Of a stretch of 64,000 bases of DNA, positions 59,810 through 64,000 are shown in pieces. The DNA is taken from positions 7,688,001 to 7,752,000 of the forward strand of contig OY720102.1 of NCBI GenBank assembly GCA_963082875.1. Direction: 5' to 3'. Made by a program: the position numbers and the translations under genes. The notes under the pieces are model-generated. The model was not told where the DNA came from. It worked only from the letters and a program-made list of their open reading frames with translations, and made no database searches. The first letter of the stretch is position 1. Each line of letters starts with the position of its first letter. Source of the stretch: Corella eumyota (lineage: Eukaryota; Chordata; Ascidiacea; Phlebobranchia; Corellidae).

Positions 59810-60100
59810 TTTTTTTTGTATATATCTTTATCCTCGATGTGGGAAAGTTGAATGCCCGACTTAAACACAGAGTAACATCAGTTACTCCAACCCAGTCTCG
59901 AGTTGCCTGTGGCAGTTTGGGATATTATGGATTATAATTGCCCGATAATTATACTGCTGATTAAGTGTTGGCTCAGCAGGAGTTCGAACCGTTTATAGTG
60001 CCTTACTCAAGGGCGCTACAGCATGAGCTCAGTGGGGGTGGAATCCACGACCTCAAGTGTGGTGTAGCAAGTGTTCTTGTCACTACACTAAGCTGCTGGT
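59810..60100 (-). mobile_element. Composite SINE (type A), near consensus
   Basis: TATCTTTATCCTCGATGTGG at left, CACTACACTAAGCTGCTGG at right; between Rel and CDK5RAP1. Confidence 0.88.
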
Positions 60101-60199
60101 ACTACACCAAACCAGTTTTAAAATATTTTTAAAAAACAAACACTTTTGTCTATATCAATACACAACCAGATTTTTTTTTAGATTTTATTTTATAAAATT

Positions 60200-61975
60200 T
60201 TAAACTTGTAATGTAGTATGGTAAATTGGAGTTCCAACAAAAGTATTTGGAGTATAGGAGTCCAGTTGAGCTAAAATATAATCACCAGGTTTTATTTCAG
60301 AAGCTACTAGGGAATTACGTCTAGATGGAATCAAAGTATTCGGAACTGCAACTTTGATATTACCATCATTTCTACCAATCAGAATGTCCTTGCTTCTTGC
60401 TGATTCTTTTTCTATTAATATAACCTGTTTTTTGCCAATAAGCTCATTGTTTTTTGCAAGAAGATCAATTCTGTAAATTTCCATAAGCTCTTTCAGTCGC
60501 AGTCCTTTTACCTTCTCTGGGACGTCATCTTTCATTTTATGATAAGCATGCGTCTTATTTCTCATGCTGTACTTAAACAGAAATGCATAGTTATATTTCA
60601 TTTGTTCCATTAGTTTTAGGGAAGCCTCATGGTCCTCTTCTGTCTCCCCACAAAATCCACATATCATGTCAGTAGACAACGAAATATCAGGGATCATTTT
60701 TCGAATTTTTTCGGCAAGTTTAAGGTAATCATCACTTGTATACCCCCGTCTCATTGCTTCTAGTATTTTCGAGCTGCCACTCTGGGCCGGAAGGTGTATT
60801 TGATTACAAATGTTCGTGCGTTCGGTAATAATCTGCAAAACCTCATCTGGGAAATCTTTGGGGTGTGGAGAGGTAAAGCGAATGCGCATCTCCGGGTCAA
60901 CATCAGATACTCTGTCCAGGAGATCAGCAAAGCGTAGACCACCAATTTTCGGTTTATATATTGTTTTAAAGCCCGCACTTAATGATGTTGAAACGGCGGG
61001 AGCCGATATCTCCGATAAGTCTATGTAGCTGTTGACATTTTGACCAAGCAAAGTGACTTGTTTAATGCCTTGATCCGAAAGCTGGCGTACTTCATCCACT
61101 ATGGATTCAACAGGACGACTTCTTTCTCTGCCTCTAGTGAATGGCACAATGCAGTAACTGCACATATTGTCACATCCTCTCATAATAGACAGGTAAGCGG
61201 TCTTCGTTGCTTTGTCAAATCTCACCGGCATTATGTCAGCGTAGGTTTCATCCACAGACAACATGACGTTGATTGCAGTTGTAGATTCCGAAGTTGCTTG
61301 TTCCAATAATCTAGGCAAATCTCGATAAGCGTCAGGCCCGGCAACTATATCGACTGCCTTTTCTTTTTCCACTATTTTCTTTTTTAAACGCTCAGCCATG
61401 CATCCAAGAATGCCAATTTTCGGGTATCCTGCAGCGTGGTAATTTTCCTTGTGTTCTTTTAATGTATTTAAACGCCGCCATATTCTGTCTTCTGCTTTTT
61501 CGCGGATTGAGCAGGTCACCAAAAGCACCACGTCCGCTTTTTCAAGATCATGTGTTTGTTTATACCCGGCTTTCTTTAAAATTGCCCAAGCATATTCGGC
61601 GTCGTTTACATTCATTTGACACCCATAGGTCTCAAAATAAACAGTTTTACCATTTGGTGGTGGAGCAAACTTTGCCTCCTGCAAATAAGGAATGTATTCC
61701 TCTTGTTCTATGTCATTGAATTGATGTTTAGGATCTGCAGAAGATGCTAAAAAATCGTTGATATTTGGAACATGTGAAATGTCACGTTTTTCTAATAATT
61801 TCTCGTTTGTGTATTTTCTGCTTTGTTTGAATGAAAATTGTCTATTTTGTGCTTTGCAATATTTAGTTTTATTATAACAAATAACATTTGAAAATGTTCT
61901 TTTACTACCATTTTGGGGGGAGGATATTTTTATAACATTTTTCGAAAAGGACGAAATATATTTGTAAAAAATCAT
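60200..61975 (-). CDS. CDK5RAP1: CDK5RAP1-type tRNA methylthiotransferase, mitochondrial, intronless CDS, 591 aa
   Basis: A radical-SAM/4Fe-4S methylthiotransferase of the MiaB family. CDK5RAP1 adds the 2-methylthio group to i6A37 of mitochondrial tRNAs. The N-terminal UPF0004 domain binds one cluster through C119 (FETYGCQMNVND), C155 (LLVTCSIREKAEDR) and C192 (GILGCMAERL). The radical SAM motif CxxxCxxC is C268-C272-C275 (MRGCDNMCSYCIVPFTRG). A C-terminal TRAM domain follows (about 500-585, GDYILAQLDSYTPNTFVGTP). The basic, hydroxylated N-terminus fits a mitochondrial presequence. Length matches the roughly 600-aa family size, and all cluster cysteines are present. The whole CDS is one exon, unlike its intron-rich neighbours. 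Upstream, ttttttag lies 16 nt before the ATG and could be a cis- or trans-splice acceptor. AATAAA lies about 12 nt after the stop (60184-60189), followed by A9. Confidence 0.95.
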   Translation of the reverse strand: MIFYKYISSFSKNVIKISSPQNGSKRTFSNVICYNKTKYCKAQNRQFSFKQSRKYTNEKLLEKRDISHVPNINDFLASSADPKHQFNDIEQEEYIPYLQEAKFAPPPNGKTVYFETYGCQMNVNDAEYAWAILKKAGYKQTHDLEKADVVLLVTCSIREKAEDRIWRRLNTLKEHKENYHAAGYPKIGILGCMAERLKKKIVEKEKAVDIVAGPDAYRDLPRLLEQATSESTTAINVMLSVDETYADIMPVRFDKATKTAYLSIMRGCDNMCSYCIVPFTRGRERSRPVESIVDEVRQLSDQGIKQVTLLGQNVNSYIDLSEISAPAVSTSLSAGFKTIYKPKIGGLRFADLLDRVSDVDPEMRIRFTSPHPKDFPDEVLQIITERTNICNQIHLPAQSGSSKILEAMRRGYTSDDYLKLAEKIRKMIPDISLSTDMICGFCGETEEDHEASLKLMEQMKYNYAFLFKYSMRNKTHAYHKMKDDVPEKVKGLRLKELMEIYRIDLLAKNNELIGKKQVILIEKESARSKDILIGRNDGNIKVAVPNTLIPSRRNSLVASEIKPGDYILAQLDSYTPNTFVGTPIYHTTLQV

Positions 61976-62049
61976 TTTAAACAGTTACTCTAAAAAAACA
62001 TTTAACAGTTTTAGTTTTTTTTAGCTATTGGCTTTTTCTAATTTGCTAA

Positions 62050-62264
62050 TAACAGTGGTAAGAACACTTGCTACACCACACATGAGGTCGTGGGTTTAAT
62101 CCCCACTGATCTCATGCTGTAGCGCCCTTGAGCAGTTGAGTAAGGCGTTATAAACAGTACGAACTCCTGCTGAGCCAGCACTTAATCAGCAGCATAGTTA
62201 TCTATGTTTAAGTCGCGCATTTGACTTCCCACATTGAGGATAAAGATATATACGAAAAAAAAAA
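62050..62264 (+). mobile_element. Composite SINE (type A) with internal deletion
   Basis: AACAGTGGTAAGAACACTTG head, GCATAGTTATCTATGTTTAA deletion joint, ATTGAGGATAAAGATATATA tail. Confidence 0.83.
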
Positions 62265-62640
62265 CTTTATCCTTTTCCATCTGAAATACATATTGCTTTG
62301 CCCTAAACTTTGGCAGCTTCACAAAAGTTAAAGTGGTTGATTATGTTAAATAAATAAAGTATAAACCACTAATTAAACGATATTTAAATATCACCGACGT
62401 TTTAGCTGGTAAAAACGGCGCAATCATGTGCAATTACAAAAATATCAGGTTAAAAATATTATAATGAATTTGTAAAAATCGGGAAACACTGAAAATATCA
62501 AAACAAAACGCACGTGAGTTGGATTAAGTGGTAATCGCTATTCAGATAATAAATTTAATTCCATGTCGGCCCTGTTAAGTTCAATAAAGTCTATAAACAT
62601 AAAAAAGTAGTCTTTATTTTATAAAATTACCGTTTTCGGT

Positions 62641-62710
62641 TATGATTACAACACTTAAAAAACAAAATTTAAGTCTATGATTACAACACTTAAAAAACAA
62701 AATTTAAGTC
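62641..62710. repeat. Perfect 35-bp tandem duplication
   Basis: The unit starting TATGATTACAACACTTAAAA occurs twice back to back with no difference, so it is recent. Confidence 0.9.
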
Positions 62711-64000
62711 ATAGTGTAAAAAAGTGTAGTACATTAGTATCTGTTTAAAGGATTAAATCCAACAATAGAAATATATTTTTGCTGCGCCTATCAAATGTGG
62801 TTTTTTGATTACTAATCTTTTTTTAGCTTCCTGCGTAAGCGTTCAAAATTAAATCAGTTTTATTTTGTGCTGCGGCTTTGGCTTATGACGTTGAAATTTA
62901 GGTTATTTACATACACGAAATTAAGTGACACTAGTAAAATTCTTTAAGGGAAAAACATCGTTTAGTTGCAGTTTTTCTTTGTTATTTAAATGCAAAGGTG
63001 GGATTTTTCCGCGCGTCGTGATGACAGGAATTAAAAATAATTGAGTTCCTGTTTTATTGTTATGAGTTCCTGTTTTATTTGTTATTTGTGTCACTGCAAT
63101 TAATCCATCATGATATTTTAAAGGGTAAACCCAAAATAAAAATAAAAAAATTTACATATGATTTGTTTCAAGTAACAGATTACATAGACACATAAAAATT
63201 AACCAATGGGTTTATATGCTAATTATCAATTTCTTTGTTTTAGTAGTATTCGTTAACAATGCCTTAGTTATTTGGCTTATTAAAAAGTATAATAAAGCAT
63301 TTAAATGATCTCTATAACGGGAAGGACATATTATTAAATTTTTTTTACGATATTTGTAATGTTTTCTTTGTTTAATCTGTACATCAAAATTACAAGTAGC
63401 AGTTAAAAACGAATAGTTCAAATTTAAAATTTGCTACTAAGGCCAGTTGTTAAAATGAAAGCTTAAAATTATTTTTACAAAACTTTATCTGTTTACGTTT
63501 TTAGTCGGAGTTACTTGTTTTTTAGCGAATTGTTTAAGTGATGCGTCCTATAAGAAGAAGCATTATTATGCTTAGTACACAACTTGTAATGATCTATATT
63601 TAGTACAATTCCACGAATACCGGTGATGATTTTAACAGGACAATAACCAGTGGGAATTTTGCTTGACAATAATTATGACCTAAGGTAGGGCCTAACGACT
63701 AAAAATCGTTTTTGAAAGCGAAGAGACAAGTGACGTGTTGGTGCAAAAAAAGGGAATTCGAATGTATTTTATAAACTGTTTTTAAAAGAGAAAAGCAATT
63801 CGAAGATGTGTTTTCCCGTTAGCGCTATATATATATAAACCAGCCTAGTGAATTTAAAAATTATTAGTTGACAGTAAGATTTTCTGGGAAAAATCTTAAA
63901 CATAATCAAGTTTGCAAAAACTTTATTTGAAATTTTCCCAGCCTTAGGTGTTTTTTTGCTGGCGTAGACTAATTGGATATGCAATTTTATTGATTTTTGG

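Larger units (their letters stand above)
61976..64000. other. Right-end region without a recognised gene
   Basis: Holds one internally deleted SINE (62050-62264), a perfect 35-bp tandem duplication at 62641-62710 and AT-rich sequence. Short frames at 63212-63421 and 63769-63984 (-) have no recognisable features. Confidence 0.5.

Noticed and set aside
1-64000. Retrovirus, LTR element, Polinton, CRISPR array or operon-like structures
   Set aside because: None recognised; mobile DNA here is SINEs plus short inverted-repeat elements, and the genes are eukaryotic with introns.

Overview
The window reads as genomic DNA of a tunicate, most likely Ciona intestinalis/robusta or a close relative. Three things suggest this: AT-rich sequence with compact multi-exon genes, short 3' ends, and about 30 copies of a tRNA-headed composite SINE that resembles the Ciona Cics-1 type. 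The species call is inference. Exon structures below were read by eye from GT/GC-AG junctions and a continuous reading frame, so single boundaries may be off by a base.

Layout. 1.06-1.69 kb (-): a tiny three-exon gene for a secreted cysteine-rich peptide (tentative). 4.19-8.63 kb (-): SRF, 8 exons, with CArG boxes in its own 5' flank. 9.49-13.25 kb (-): a protein with an N-terminal membrane anchor and ZU5-UPA-like domains. 13.3-23.4 kb: a 10 kb gene-poor interval with a CpG-rich NRF1-like site near 20 kb. 23.47-35.37 kb (+): ARID3/dead ringer, 12 coding exons, with two large introns. 37.31-40.52 kb (+): an unrecognised 872-aa, disordered, tail-anchored protein. 40.79-44.76 kb (-): an SH2 plus tyrosine-kinase-like protein that has lost every catalytic signature residue I can check (pseudokinase). 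45.49-51.28 kb (-): mitochondrial ribosomal protein MRPS27, 9 exons. 52.68-58.38 kb (+): a Rel/NF-kB factor, 8 exons, divergent from MRPS27. 60.20-61.98 kb (-): CDK5RAP1, intronless in its CDS. 61.98-64.0 kb: no gene seen.

The genes do not form one pathway. Three encode DNA-binding regulators (SRF, ARID3, Rel). SRF and Rel each have consensus sites for their own product in the 5' flank: three perfect CArG boxes upstream of SRF, and two perfect inverted kB sites between Rel and MRPS27. Two others are mitochondrial translation or RNA-modification factors (MRPS27, CDK5RAP1).

SINEs crowd the introns at 2.6-14 kb and 40-51 kb and are scarce across the ARID3 locus, where perfect TGACGTCA palindromes are concentrated instead, including inside coding exons. 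No retrovirus, LTR element or Polinton was recognised.
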